This document shows positions 16,821 through 25,040 of a DNA stretch of 64,000 bases, piece by piece; position 1 is the stretch's first letter, and every line of letters starts with the position of its first letter. Below the pieces are notes generated by a model, which saw only the letters and a program-made list of their open reading frames with translations, had not been told where the DNA came from and searched no databases. Where the stretch lies: positions 57,728 to 121,727 of the forward strand of contig JAFCCL010000007.1 of assembly GCA_017610205.1 (NCBI GenBank), given 5' to 3'. The stretch comes from Candidatus Iainarchaeum sp. (GTDB lineage: Archaea; Iainarchaeota; Iainarchaeia; Iainarchaeales; GCA-2688035). A program made the translations under genes and the position numbers.

Positions 16821-17207
16821 ATGAAAATTAGTGAAATAAGAACAATGTCAATTTCTGACGCAAGAAAGCAAATTTCAGAACTTAGAACAGAGCTTGCCAA
16901 AGGAAGAGCTATTGCCGCAGGCGGAACAAGACCTGAAAATCCTGGAAAAATAAGAGGCATAAAAAAGAATGTTGCAAGACTTTTGACAGTTATTAATGAA
17001 AAGGTTAAAGCAGGCGAAAAAGAGGAAGTAAAGGAAGAAAAAGGCAGGGAAAAAATTCCTGCAAAAAAAGAAAAGCCGACAAACAAGGCGTCAAAAAAGA
17101 AAAAAAGGGCGATTGGAAAAAAGAAAGTGATTAAATCAAAGAAAGAAAAACAAATCAAAAAGGCAAAAGGAAAGAAAAAAGGTAAAAAAGAGGTGAAAAA
17201 GGCTTAA
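16821..17207 (+). CDS. rpl29: Ribosomal protein L29 (uL29) with basic tail
   Basis: A small large-subunit protein near the tunnel exit. The first 65 residues match L29 (MKISEIRTMSISDARKQI then ELRTELAKGRA, and GKIRGIKKNVARLLTVINE). About 60 extra residues at the C-terminus are Lys-rich and low-complexity, roughly doubling the usual length. Its stop codon shares one base with the eIF1 start (TAATG at 17205-17209). Confidence 0.95.
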   Translation: MKISEIRTMSISDARKQISELRTELAKGRAIAAGGTRPENPGKIRGIKKNVARLLTVINEKVKAGEKEEVKEEKGREKIPAKKEKPTNKASKKKKRAIGKKKVIKSKKEKQIKKAKGKKKGKKEVKKA

Positions 17208-17509
17208 TGGATGACATCTGCCCAAAATGCGGGCTGCCGAAAAACTTATGCATCTGTGAACAGATTGCAAAAGAACAACAGAAAATAAAGATAAGGGTTG
17301 ACCACAGGCGATTCAGAAAAACAGTTACACTTGTGAGCGGACTTGGAAAAGATGTAGACATTGAAGGCCTTACAAAACAGCTGAAAAAAAATCTTGCATG
17401 CGGAGGAACCGCAAAAAACGGAGTAATTGTCCTGCAAGGAGATCACAGAAAAAAGGTCAAAGCATTGTTATTGGAGCAAGGTTTCAAAGAGGAGTTGATT
17501 GAAGATTAA
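17207..17509 (+). CDS. Translation initiation factor aIF1 (SUI1 family)
   Basis: The archaeal homologue of eIF1/SUI1, which monitors start-codon selection on the small subunit. The 100-aa protein has an N-terminal zinc-ribbon-like pair CPKCGLPKNLCIC (Cys5, 8, 14, 16), then the SUI1 fold with VTLVSGLGKDVDIEGLTKQLKK, ACGGTAKNGVIVLQGDHR and a final GFKEELI. It begins in a 1-nt overlap with L29 and overlaps the RNase P gene by 11 nt, a conserved archaeal placement. Confidence 0.95.
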   Translation: MDDICPKCGLPKNLCICEQIAKEQQKIKIRVDHRRFRKTVTLVSGLGKDVDIEGLTKQLKKNLACGGTAKNGVIVLQGDHRKKVKALLLEQGFKEELIED

Positions 17510-17795
17510 GAAAAAAAATTATTGCATTACCGTGAAAAACTTGGCATGCCATGAATGGATTGGATTAAATGCAATGGTTGTAAAAAGCACTGACAAAAGC
17601 AGAATTGGAATAAAAGGAAAAATTATTGATGAAACAAAAAATTTGGTTGTGATTGAAACAAAAAAAGGAGAAAAAAAATTGCCTAAAAAGGAAGTGGAGC
17701 TGATGGTTGAACTTGGAAAAGAAAAAGTTTTGCTTGACTGCAGTAAGCTGTCCCAAAGACCTGAAGACAGAATAAAATATTTTGGAGGAAATTAA
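17499..17795 (+). CDS. rnp1: RNase P protein component 1 (Rnp1/Pop4)
   Basis: A protein subunit of RNase P, which trims tRNA 5' leaders. The 98-aa protein matches Rnp1/p29: NLACHEWIGLNAMVV, GIKGKIIDETKNLVVIET, and SQRPEDRIKY near the end. No in-frame ATG precedes the conserved part, so the start is a TTG at 17499 behind GAGGAG, inside the end of the aIF1 gene. The S17 start lies 1 nt after its stop. The family and neighbourhood (L29-aIF1-Rnp1-S17) are standard for archaea. Confidence 0.93.
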   Translation: MKIKKKNYCITVKNLACHEWIGLNAMVVKSTDKSRIGIKGKIIDETKNLVVIETKKGEKKLPKKEVELMVELGKEKVLLDCSKLSQRPEDRIKYFGGN

Positions 17796-17796
17796 A

Positions 17797-18327
17797 ATGG
17801 CTGAATGTACTGACAAAAGATGTCCTATACACGGAAAGATAAGTGTAAGAGGAAATATTTTCACCTGCACAGTAATAAGCGCAAAGCCTGATAAGACTGT
17901 GGTAGTTGAAAGGCCAATTGTTAAATTCGTGCCAAAATATGAAAGATATGCCAAATCAAAAAGCAGAATTTATGCACACAACCCAGAATGCATCAATGCA
18001 AAAGAGAATGATGTTGTCAGTGTTGGCGAGACAAGAAGGCTAAGCAAAACAAAATGCTTTGTTGTAACTAAAGTTATTGGAAAGAAAAAAATTGTAAAAG
18101 CCGAAGAGGATACATTTAGAGAGCACAAAAGAGTGAAAAAGGAAGAAAAAAAACCTGAAAAGAAAAAAGAAGAAAAGGAAGAAGAAGCGGAAAAGGAAAA
18201 AGCAATGGAAGAAAAAGAAACAGAAGAAGAAAAGAGCGAGGAAGTTAAAGAAAAACCTACAGAAGATTCAAAAGAAGAGGAAAAAGAACAAAATAAAGAT
18301 GACAAGGAAGAGAAAAAAAGCGAATAA
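17797..18327 (+). CDS. rps17: Ribosomal protein S17 (uS17) with acidic/basic tail
   Basis: A small-subunit primary binding protein. The first 105 residues are a typical archaeal S17 with CPIHGKISVRGNIFTC, VERPIVKFVPKYERY and GDVV-like NDVVSVGETRRLSKTKCFVV. About 70 extra C-terminal residues are Lys/Glu-rich. The ATG at 17797 follows GGAGG at 17784-17788; the upstream in-frame start at 17782 is not needed. Confidence 0.95.
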   Translation: MAECTDKRCPIHGKISVRGNIFTCTVISAKPDKTVVVERPIVKFVPKYERYAKSKSRIYAHNPECINAKENDVVSVGETRRLSKTKCFVVTKVIGKKKIVKAEEDTFREHKRVKKEEKKPEKKKEEKEEEAEKEKAMEEKETEEEKSEEVKEKPTEDSKEEEKEQNKDDKEEKKSE

Positions 18328-18346
18328 TTGAATTTTGGTGAAGATT

Positions 18347-18745
18347 ATGAAGGCAATTAGCAGCAATGTTTCAAAAAGTCTGACGCAAAAAAGCAGATGT
18401 ACCTGTGCTGACAATAGTGGCGCAAAGATTGTTGAAATAATCAGCGTGTTTGGATTTAAAGGAAACAAAAGAATGAATCCAAGAGGCGGAATTGCAAGCA
18501 TGGTTAATGTTGTTGTAAAAAAAGGAAAGCCGGAAATCAGGTCAAAAGTTGAACGGGCGGTTATTGTTCGGGTTAAAAAAGAGTACAGGAGACCGAACGG
18601 ATTAAGAATTAGGTTTGAAGACAATGCAGTAGTGCTTGTTGATGAAAAAGGCGTGCCAAAGGCAAGCGAAATAAAAGGAGTTATAGCAAAAGAGGTTGGT
18701 GAAAGATTTCCAAAGATTGCGGGAATTTCATCAGCAGTTATTTAG
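18347..18745 (+). CDS. rpl14: Ribosomal protein L14 (uL14)
   Basis: A large-subunit protein at the subunit interface. It is 132 aa from the ATG at 18347, which has GGTGA upstream; the TTG at 18335 is a worse choice. Signatures are ADNSGAKIVEIISV, GGIASMVNVVVKKGKPE and RFEDNAVVLVDEKGVPK. The length is normal with no added tail. Confidence 0.97.
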   Translation: MKAISSNVSKSLTQKSRCTCADNSGAKIVEIISVFGFKGNKRMNPRGGIASMVNVVVKKGKPEIRSKVERAVIVRVKKEYRRPNGLRIRFEDNAVVLVDEKGVPKASEIKGVIAKEVGERFPKIAGISSAVI

Positions 18746-18755
18746 GTGATTGAAA

Positions 18756-19226
18756 ATGAAGGTTGAATCAAGCAAGGCAAAAAAGCAAAGAAAATTCCAT
18801 TATGATAAGCCACTGCATATGAAACAGCAGGATCTTGCAAGTCACCTTGATAAAAAACTGGCAAAACAGCTTGAAAAAAGAAGCGTTGCAGTTAGAAAAA
18901 GTGACACAGTAAAGGTTATGAGAGGCAAAATGAAGGGAAAAAGCGGAAAAATAACCGGTGTAAATTATGGAAAAGGAACAGTTTTTGTTGAAAATATTAT
19001 GAGAAAAAAGGCTAACGGAGAAGAAGTACAGGTTCCACTAAAGGCCTCAAACCTTCTTGTTACCGGTTTGGACAAAAGTGACTCAAAGCGCTTTAAAGGA
19101 AAAGTTTTGAAAGAAGAAAAGAAAAAGGACAAAAAGCCTGCAAAAAAAGAGGAAAAAGCAACACAGGAAAAAAAAGAAAAACCTGTAAAAGATGCAGGAA
19201 ATAAAAATGAAAAGAAGGTGCAGTAA
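18756..19226 (+). CDS. rpl24: Ribosomal protein L24 (uL24) with charged tail
   Basis: A large-subunit assembly protein. It has the basic N-terminus KAKKQRKFHYDKPLH and the KOW motif KVMRGKMKGKSGKITGV at about residues 53-69. From about residue 115 there is a Lys/Glu-rich tail of around 40 residues beyond the usual end. The ATG at 18756 is taken; an in-frame TTG lies 6 nt earlier. Confidence 0.95.
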   Translation: MKVESSKAKKQRKFHYDKPLHMKQQDLASHLDKKLAKQLEKRSVAVRKSDTVKVMRGKMKGKSGKITGVNYGKGTVFVENIMRKKANGEEVQVPLKASNLLVTGLDKSDSKRFKGKVLKEEKKKDKKPAKKEEKATQEKKEKPVKDAGNKNEKKVQ

Positions 19227-19228
19227 AA

Positions 19229-19948
19229 ATGGCTAACAAAGGAGAAGGAAAAAGTGAAAAAAGGCTTGCGGCAGGAAAGGTCGTGCCATTGCTTAGAAAA
19301 GAGCACACCTGGCACATTAAGGCAAAGCCAGGTCCACACAAGAAAAGGAACAGTGTTGCTCTTGGATTTGTTTTAAGAGACATGATTGGCATTGCAAAAA
19401 ATGCCAAGGAATCCAAAAAAATACTAAACCAGGGATTTGTTTTGGTTGATGGAAAAATTTCTAAAGAACCAAAAAGACCAGTTGGACTTTTTGACCTTAT
19501 CACAATAAACCCTGATAAAAAAACTTACAGAATTTTATTTAACAAAAAAGGAAAGCTTTGCCTTTCAGAAGAAAAGTTTGAGGAGAGGGAAAAAATTTGC
19601 AAGATTATTAAAAAACAAAGTATTGCAAACGGCAAAATCCAATTTACAACAAATGACGGACGAACATTCAAAGAAGAAAAGAAAACAGAAGCTTGCGTTG
19701 GAGACAGCCTTTTGATAAAGACACCAGAACAAAAAATTGTCAAAGTTTTAAAACAAGAAGCCAAAAAAATGGCGCTTGTTATTGACGGAAAGCACATAGG
19801 AGATGTTGCAAAAGTAAAGAAATTTGTTGCCGGAACAATGAGACGACCAAAGCTTGTAACACTTGAAACAGAAGAAGGAGAATTTGGCACAGTAGAATCA
19901 AACATTGTGATTGTTGGAGATGACAAACCAGTAATAAAAGTTGAGTGA
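19229..19948 (+). CDS. rps4e: Ribosomal protein S4e (eS4)
   Basis: An archaeal/eukaryotic small-subunit protein of 239 aa. It shows the S4e N-terminus (HTWHIKAKPGPHKKRNSVALGFVLRD), an S4-like RNA-binding motif (ILNQGFVLVDGKISKEPKRPVGLFD) and a C-terminal KOW-like region. It starts 2 nt after L24 and ends 5 nt before the ATG used for L5. Confidence 0.97.
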   Translation: MANKGEGKSEKRLAAGKVVPLLRKEHTWHIKAKPGPHKKRNSVALGFVLRDMIGIAKNAKESKKILNQGFVLVDGKISKEPKRPVGLFDLITINPDKKTYRILFNKKGKLCLSEEKFEEREKICKIIKKQSIANGKIQFTTNDGRTFKEEKKTEACVGDSLLIKTPEQKIVKVLKQEAKKMALVIDGKHIGDVAKVKKFVAGTMRRPKLVTLETEEGEFGTVESNIVIVGDDKPVIKVE

Positions 19949-19953
19949 ATAAG

Positions 19954-20469
19954 ATGGATTCGGAAAATAAGATGCGTGATATAAAAATTGCCAAAGTTAC
20001 GGTAAACATGGGTGTAGGCCCCGAACCAAACGAAATGAAAAACGCACAGAAGATTATTGAAAAGCTTACCGAAAGAAAAGCCATTAAGACAAAATGCAAA
20101 GTAAGGCAGCCAAAATGGGGCATAAGACCTGGTTTGCCAATAGGACTTAAGGTTACACTTAGAAATTCAAATGCAGAAGAATTTTTAAAAAGAGGAATTG
20201 CAGCCAAAGGAAATGAGTTAAAATCAACATGCTTTGACAACCAAGGAAATTTTGGATTTGGAATACAGGAATATATTGACATGCCAGGCATAAAATATGA
20301 TCCAACACTTGGAGTGAGAGGCTTTGATGTTCTTGTAACTCTTGAAAGGCCTGGTTTTAGGGTTAAAAGAAGAAAAATAAGAAACCGAAAGGTTGGTGGA
20401 TCTCACACTATTTCAAAAGAAGAGGCAATGGAATTTGTGCAAAAAAAGTTTGAGGTTGTTTTTGAATGA
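19954..20469 (+). CDS. rpl5: Ribosomal protein L5 (uL5)
   Basis: A large-subunit protein that binds 5S rRNA. The protein is 171 aa from the ATG at 19954; a GTG at 19945 and an ATG at 19972 are also in frame. Signatures are KVTVNMGVGP, KWGIRPGLPIGLKVTLR, and LERPGFRVKRRKI. It ends in a 4-nt ATGA overlap with S14. Confidence 0.96.
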   Translation: MDSENKMRDIKIAKVTVNMGVGPEPNEMKNAQKIIEKLTERKAIKTKCKVRQPKWGIRPGLPIGLKVTLRNSNAEEFLKRGIAAKGNELKSTCFDNQGNFGFGIQEYIDMPGIKYDPTLGVRGFDVLVTLERPGFRVKRRKIRNRKVGGSHTISKEEAMEFVQKKFEVVFE

Positions 20470-20624
20470 GTAAAGAGAAAAGAGATTTGAAAGAGGAAAA
20501 AAAGAAAAGAAAATGCAGAATGTGCGGCACAAGACAAGCCGTTATAAGAAAGTATAAGCTGATGGTATGCAGAAGATGCTTTAAGGAAATTGCCGAAAAA
20601 ATCGGCTTTAAGAAATTTGACTAA
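20466..20624 (+). CDS. rps14: Ribosomal protein S14, zinc type (uS14)
   Basis: A short small-subunit protein of 52 aa. The zinc-binding cysteines are complete: CRMCG at Cys17 and Cys20, and CRRC at Cys35 and Cys38, with the conserved C-terminal end IGFKKF. It starts in an ATGA overlap with L5. The N-terminal 15 residues are Lys/Glu-rich. Its place between L5 and S8 is the universal one. Confidence 0.95.
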   Translation: MSKEKRDLKEEKKKRKCRMCGTRQAVIRKYKLMVCRRCFKEIAEKIGFKKFD

Positions 20625-20636
20625 GGTGGATGAAAA

Positions 20637-21029
20637 ATGAGTTTAGTTGACCCAATAGCAGATGGATTAATTGCAATAAAAAACAGCGACAGCGCTGCAA
20701 AAAAAGAATGCCTTTACAGGCCTGCGTCAAAGCTTTTTGGAGAAATCCTTAAAGTTATGCAGGCAAACGGCTATATTTCGTCTTTTGAGTTTGTTAAAGA
20801 CGGAAGAGATGGAGTATACAAGATTGGATTGCTTGGAAAAATAAATGACTGCAAGGCAATAAAGCCAAGATATGCTGTGAAAAAAAGCAAATTTGAAAGC
20901 TTTGAAAAAAGATATTTACCAGCAAGAGATGTTGGAATTATTGTTGTAAGCACACCAAACGGAGTTTTGGCTCATAAGGAAGCCAAAGAAAAAGGACTTG
21001 GAGGCCGGCTTATAGCATATGTTTACTAG
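20637..21029 (+). CDS. rps8: Ribosomal protein S8 (uS8)
   Basis: A small-subunit primary rRNA-binding protein of 130 aa, the normal archaeal length. Signatures are [14 protein letters not shown] at the N-terminus and the C-terminal [20 protein letters not shown] followed by GGRLIAYVY. It sits 12 nt after S14 with AAGGTGGATG as RBS region and 9 nt before L6. Confidence 0.97.
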   Translation: MSLVDPIADGLIAIKNSDSAAKKECLYRPASKLFGEILKVMQANGYISSFEFVKDGRDGVYKIGLLGKINDCKAIKPRYAVKKSKFESFEKRYLPARDVGIIVVSTPNGVLAHKEAKEKGLGGRLIAYVY

Positions 21030-21038
21030 GTGAAATTC

Positions 21039-21596
21039 ATGGTAAAAGAAACAGTTGAGAAAAAAATTGACCTGCCAAACGGCATTACTGCAGAAGTAAG
21101 CGGCAGCACTGTTTTAATAAAAGGAGCAGGCAAAGAGACAACAAAGCAATTGAAAGCAAACGGAATTTCATTTAAACAGGAAAACAATAGCATTGTTGTA
21201 ATTGGAAAGCCGGATTCAAGAAAAATTAATGTATTGATTAACACAATTGTTTCCCACATAAATAATATGATAAGCGGACTTGACAAAGAATATGTTTACA
21301 AATTAGTTATTGTTTACAGTCATTTTCCAATGAATGTTGCAGTCAAAGGCAAAATTGTTGAAATAAAGAATTTTGTCGGAGAGAAAAAGCCAAGGAATTC
21401 AAAAATTGTTGAAGGATCAACAGTAACAATAAAGGAAAAGAATGTTACTGTCAAAAGCCACAACAAGGAAGCTGCAGGGCAGACTGCTGCAAACCTTGAG
21501 AGTGCAACAAAAGTCAGAGGAAAAGACAAAAGAGTTTACCAAGACGGAATTTTTATTGTTGAAAAAGGATTGCAGGAAGAAAAGGAGAGTAAGTAA
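21039..21596 (+). CDS. rpl6: Ribosomal protein L6 (uL6)
   Basis: A large-subunit protein near the factor-binding site. It is 185 aa with two L6 repeats; NMISGLDKEYVYKLVIVYSHFP and the second-repeat RVYQDGIFIV are recognisable. The ATG at 21039 is preferred to the GTG at 21030, which overlaps the S8 stop region. L32e starts 1 nt after it. Confidence 0.96.
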   Translation: MVKETVEKKIDLPNGITAEVSGSTVLIKGAGKETTKQLKANGISFKQENNSIVVIGKPDSRKINVLINTIVSHINNMISGLDKEYVYKLVIVYSHFPMNVAVKGKIVEIKNFVGEKKPRNSKIVEGSTVTIKEKNVTVKSHNKEAAGQTAANLESATKVRGKDKRVYQDGIFIVEKGLQEEKESK

Positions 21597-21597
21597 A

Positions 21598-22314
21598 ATG
21601 ACTGAAGAGAAAAAAGCTGCACACGCAAAAAAACACGAAAAGGATGCAAAAGTTAAGAAAAAGGCAGTTGCTGAAACAAAACACGCTGCAAAAAAACATC
21701 CTGCAAAAAAACACGCTGCAGAAAAAACAACACCTGCAAAGGAAACTGTAAAAGGAAAAGCAGCAGGTAAAGAAAAAGAAAAACATTCTGGAAAAGGAAA
21801 AGAAAAACATGTTCACGAGAAAAAAGAAGTAAAAGAAAAGCATGTTGAAAAAGAAGAAGAAAAACATATTGAAAAGGAAAAAAAAGGTGTAAAGAAGCCA
21901 TATGTTAAGAAAAAACCGGTGAAGATCACAAAAAGCAAAGAAGTTAAGAAATTGTCAGCACTTGTGAGGGCAAAGAAAAGGCACATGTTTAGGGGAAGAT
22001 TTGGAAAAAGAAGCATTAGAAAGGTTAGCAAAGAAAAATGGCAGAAGTGGAGAAAGCCAAGAGGTATTGACATAGTGTTTAAGAAAGAAGACGGACTTAT
22101 ACCAGGCACGGGTTACAGGACTCCAAAAAAAATAAGATTTATCCACCCTTCAGGCTATGAAGAAAGGCTTGTTAGGAATATGAATGAACTAATAGCAATG
22201 GAAAAGGAAAAAGGAAAAGCAGCTGCAAAGATTTCCAGAACTATCGGCAAGAAAAAAAAGGAAATGATTCTGAAAAAAGCAGACGAACTTAAGATTGTGG
22301 TTTTGAACAGGTGA
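21598..22314 (+). CDS. rpl32e: Ribosomal protein L32e (eL32) with large N-terminal extension
   Basis: An archaeal/eukaryotic large-subunit protein. The L32e core begins near residue 118 (LVRAKKRHMFRGRFGKRS, then WRKPRGID, GYRTPKKIRFIHPSGYEE). In front of it is an unusual extension of about 115 residues made of Lys, Ala, His and Glu, including repeats like KKHAAEK and EKEKHSGKG. The ATG at 21598 follows the L6 stop by 1 nt; the same frame is open far into L6 but that part is shadow. Confidence 0.94.
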   Translation: MTEEKKAAHAKKHEKDAKVKKKAVAETKHAAKKHPAKKHAAEKTTPAKETVKGKAAGKEKEKHSGKGKEKHVHEKKEVKEKHVEKEEEKHIEKEKKGVKKPYVKKKPVKITKSKEVKKLSALVRAKKRHMFRGRFGKRSIRKVSKEKWQKWRKPRGIDIVFKKEDGLIPGTGYRTPKKIRFIHPSGYEERLVRNMNELIAMEKEKGKAAAKISRTIGKKKKEMILKKADELKIVVLNR

Positions 22315-22319
22315 ATTGA

Positions 22320-22766
22320 ATGAGACAAGAAAAAGTTAGGGAAATGGCAGCCAGCATTTTGAAATGCGGTAAGAATATAGTATGGCTTAACCCAAAAGAG
22401 GATGAAAAAATCAAGTCAGTTATGACAAAGGACGATATAAGGGGACTTATAAAAGAAGGCGTAATAAAGAAAAGTGGAAAGAACAGCCAAAGCAGGGCAA
22501 GAGCCAGAAAACTTCACGAAAAAAAGAAAAAAGGAAGAAAATCAGGAAAGGGAAAAAGAAAGGGTACAAAAAAGGCAAGAATTGAAAAAAAACCAACCTG
22601 GATGAAAAATGTAAGAAGTCAGAGGAAAATGCTTAAACAGTTACAAAAAGAAAAACCTGAAGCAGTTGCAAAAATTGGATACAGAATCCTGTACAAAAGA
22701 GTTAAAGGCGGCTACTTTAAGGGAAAAAAATATTTGAAAGCAGCAGTTGAAGGAAAAAAAAGGTAA
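22320..22766 (+). CDS. rpl19e: Ribosomal protein L19e (eL19)
   Basis: An archaeal/eukaryotic large-subunit protein of 148 aa. Signatures are REMAASILKCGKNIVWLNP, DIRGLIKEGVI, and SRARARKLHEKKKKGRKSGKG. Length is typical. It starts 5 nt after L32e and ends 6 nt before the ATG of L18. Confidence 0.97.
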   Translation: MRQEKVREMAASILKCGKNIVWLNPKEDEKIKSVMTKDDIRGLIKEGVIKKSGKNSQSRARARKLHEKKKKGRKSGKGKRKGTKKARIEKKPTWMKNVRSQRKMLKQLQKEKPEAVAKIGYRILYKRVKGGYFKGKKYLKAAVEGKKR

Positions 22767-22772
22767 TTGAAA

Positions 22773-23333
22773 ATGGCTAACAAAACTACGTATAAGGTTC
22801 CGTTTCGGAGAAGAAAAGAAGGCAAAACCAACTATAAGAAAAGACTGAGCATGCTTAAAGGCAGAGTGCCAAGGCTTGTTGTTAGAAAAACAAACAAGTA
22901 TGTGATTGTACAGGTTATAGAATATCTTGACAAAGGAGACAAAACAATTGCCCATGCAAACAGCAGGGAACTTGAAAAGTTCGGCTGGAAGGCAGGAAAG
23001 AAAAACCTTCCTGCAGCATACCTTACAGGCTTGCTTGCAGGCAGCAGGGCAAAAAAAGCAAATGTTAAAAATGCAATCCTTGACATTGGCTTTGCCAGCC
23101 CTCAAAGAAAAGGATGGTGGTCAAGTGCACTCAAAGGTGCAATGGATACAGGGCTTAAAATTCCGGCAGGAGAAGAAGCAATGCCTGATGAAAACAGGAT
23201 TAAAGGAAAGCACATTGAGGATTTTGCAAAAATTGCCAAGGGAAAGTCTTTTGGAAAAATTAATGAAACAGATTTGAAAAATACTACAAAGATTTTTGAA
23301 GAGGTTAAACAAAAAATTTTAGGTTCGAAATAA
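22773..23333 (+). CDS. rpl18: Ribosomal protein L18 (uL18)
   Basis: A large-subunit protein binding 5S rRNA together with L5. The 186-aa protein has YKVPFRRRKEGKTNYKKRL at the N-terminus, then PRLVVRKTNKYVIVQV and GLLAGSRAKK. The ATG at 22773 is chosen over a TTG 6 nt upstream. No added tail. Confidence 0.96.
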   Translation: MANKTTYKVPFRRRKEGKTNYKKRLSMLKGRVPRLVVRKTNKYVIVQVIEYLDKGDKTIAHANSRELEKFGWKAGKKNLPAAYLTGLLAGSRAKKANVKNAILDIGFASPQRKGWWSSALKGAMDTGLKIPAGEEAMPDENRIKGKHIEDFAKIAKGKSFGKINETDLKNTTKIFEEVKQKILGSK

Positions 23334-23346
23334 AACGGTGATTTGA

Positions 23347-24045
23347 ATGGTTATGAAGAGAAGAAAATTGAGCGCTGAAGAAAGGGCACAGAAAGCCGCA
23401 GAGAAAAGGGAAGCCGAACTTGCAAAATGGGTTCCAAAAACCGAACTTGGAAAAAAGGTTCTTGCAGGCGAAATAACAAGCATGGATGAAATTGTAAAAG
23501 GAAACAAGCCAGTTCTTGAAGCCGAAATTATTGATTATCTAATGCCAATGGAAGAAAAAATGATTGAGTTTAAGAAAACAACAAGAGTTGTAAGAGCAGG
23601 CAGAAAATTCAGTTTTAGGGTTTCTGTTTTAGTCGGAAACAAAAACGGATTTGTAGGAATAGGAACTGCCAAAGACCTTGAAAAATGGCCAGCTTTAAGA
23701 AAAGCAACAAGAAAGGCAAAGCTCAACCTTGTAAAAGTAAAAAGAGGATGTGGAAGCTGGGAATGCACCTGCGGAACGGGGCATAGTGTTCCGTTTAAAG
23801 TAAGCGGAAAGAATGCCAGCGTAAGGATTTCATTCCTTCCAGCACCAAAAGGAACAGGCAGAGTTGCAGGAGAAGCTGTTAAAGATGTCTTAATGTTTGC
23901 AGGAGTAAATGATGTGTGGACAAAGGTATCAGGAGCAACTGATACAAGACTCAATTTCGTAAAAGCAGCAATTAGCGCACTGGCACAAACAAACAAGATG
24001 AAAGTTTCTGAAGAAATTGGCAAAAAAAGCAATAGGGAGGCATGA
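23347..24045 (+). CDS. rps5: Ribosomal protein S5 (uS5)
   Basis: A small-subunit protein at the mRNA entry site, involved in decoding accuracy. The 232-aa protein shows the dsRNA-binding-like domain with RAGRKFSFRVSVLVGNKNGFVGIG, then a CGSWECTCG stretch typical of archaeal S5, and the C-terminal APKGTGRVAGEAVKDVL. Two adjacent ATGs (23347, 23353) are possible starts. Confidence 0.97.
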   Translation: MVMKRRKLSAEERAQKAAEKREAELAKWVPKTELGKKVLAGEITSMDEIVKGNKPVLEAEIIDYLMPMEEKMIEFKKTTRVVRAGRKFSFRVSVLVGNKNGFVGIGTAKDLEKWPALRKATRKAKLNLVKVKRGCGSWECTCGTGHSVPFKVSGKNASVRISFLPAPKGTGRVAGEAVKDVLMFAGVNDVWTKVSGATDTRLNFVKAAISALAQTNKMKVSEEIGKKSNREA

Positions 24046-24050
24046 TTTGA

Positions 24051-24506
24051 ATGTATGCTGCAATAAGGGTTAGAGGAAAAGTCAACGTTTCTCCAAACAT
24101 TAAAAAAACTCTTGAATTACTCAGGCTTGACAGGGTAAATCATCTTGTACTTGTAAAAAAAGAACAAAAAGGAATGCTTGAAAAGGTCCAGTCATTTATT
24201 ACATTTGGTGAAATAAACAACGAAACACTTGCAGCAGCAGTTGAAAAAAGAGGAAGGCTTGTTGGAAACAAAAAAATTAGCAAAGATTTTTTGAAAGAGA
24301 AAAAAATCGCTTCATTTGAAGAACTTGCAAAGTCAGTTATTGAAGAAAAGATAAAACTAACTGACCTTGGCATAAAGCCAATTTTAAGACTAGCTCCTCC
24401 AAAAAAAGGGTATGAGAGAGCAGGCATAAAAAAGAACTACAGTGTCGGAGGAGCTTTGGGTTACAGGGCCAGCGACATAAACAAGCTTGTTAAGAGAATG
24501 ATTTAA
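24051..24506 (+). CDS. rpl30: Ribosomal protein L30 (uL30)
   Basis: A large-subunit protein of 151 aa, the long archaeal/eukaryotic L7-like form. It has RVRGKVNVSPNIKKTLELLRL at the N-terminus, and the C-terminal LAPPKKGYERAGIKKNYSVGG. It abuts L15 with no gap (L15 ATG directly after its stop). Confidence 0.96.
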   Translation: MYAAIRVRGKVNVSPNIKKTLELLRLDRVNHLVLVKKEQKGMLEKVQSFITFGEINNETLAAAVEKRGRLVGNKKISKDFLKEKKIASFEELAKSVIEEKIKLTDLGIKPILRLAPPKKGYERAGIKKNYSVGGALGYRASDINKLVKRMI

Positions 24507-25025
24507 ATGGTTGTAAGAAAAAGAAAAAAGCGTGTAACGAAAATGCTTGGACAGCGTACAAGAGGAAATGGAGACACAAAAAGGAGAAGAGGAGCCGGAG
24601 GCAGAGGCGGCCGTGGTTTAGCAGGCTCTCACAAACACAAGTATAGCAAGTACGCAGGCAAATTTGGACAGGAAAAGAAACAGGTAAGGTCAAGAAAGGT
24701 TGTTAGGGAATTAAACATTGACTTGCTTGTTCAAAAAATGCCAAAACTTGAAGCAGCAGGAAAAATTTTAAAAGAAGCAAATACAATTGTTATTGATGGC
24801 TCAAAAATTGGCTTTGACAAACTTCTTTCAAAAGGAGAATTGAAACAAAAGATTATTGTAAGAAATATGAAAGCAAGCAAAAAGGCAATTGAAAAAGTTA
24901 AAAAGGCCGGCGGAGAAGTTGAGCTGGAAGAAAATGAGATAATTGAAAAAGAAACGGAAGAATTTGAAGATGTTCCAGCTACAAAAGAACCAGCCGTAGA
25001 AAAAGAGGAAATTAAAAAAGAGTAA
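24507..25025 (+). CDS. rpl15: Ribosomal protein L15 (uL15)
   Basis: A large-subunit assembly protein of 172 aa. The Gly/Arg-rich N-terminus is visible (GQRTRGNGDTKRRRGAGGRGG then GLAGSHKHKYSKY), followed by the globular domain and an acidic C-terminal tail of about 25 residues rich in Glu. It starts directly after the L30 stop and precedes SecY by 15 nt. Confidence 0.96.
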   Translation: MVVRKRKKRVTKMLGQRTRGNGDTKRRRGAGGRGGRGLAGSHKHKYSKYAGKFGQEKKQVRSRKVVRELNIDLLVQKMPKLEAAGKILKEANTIVIDGSKIGFDKLLSKGELKQKIIVRNMKASKKAIEKVKKAGGEVELEENEIIEKETEEFEDVPATKEPAVEKEEIKKE

Positions 25026-25040
25026 TTTTAGTGATTTTAA

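Noticed and set aside
21442..21597. Upstream extension of the L32e frame inside L6
   Set aside because: The sequence there codes for L6 in another frame, and an ATG lies 1 nt after the L6 stop.
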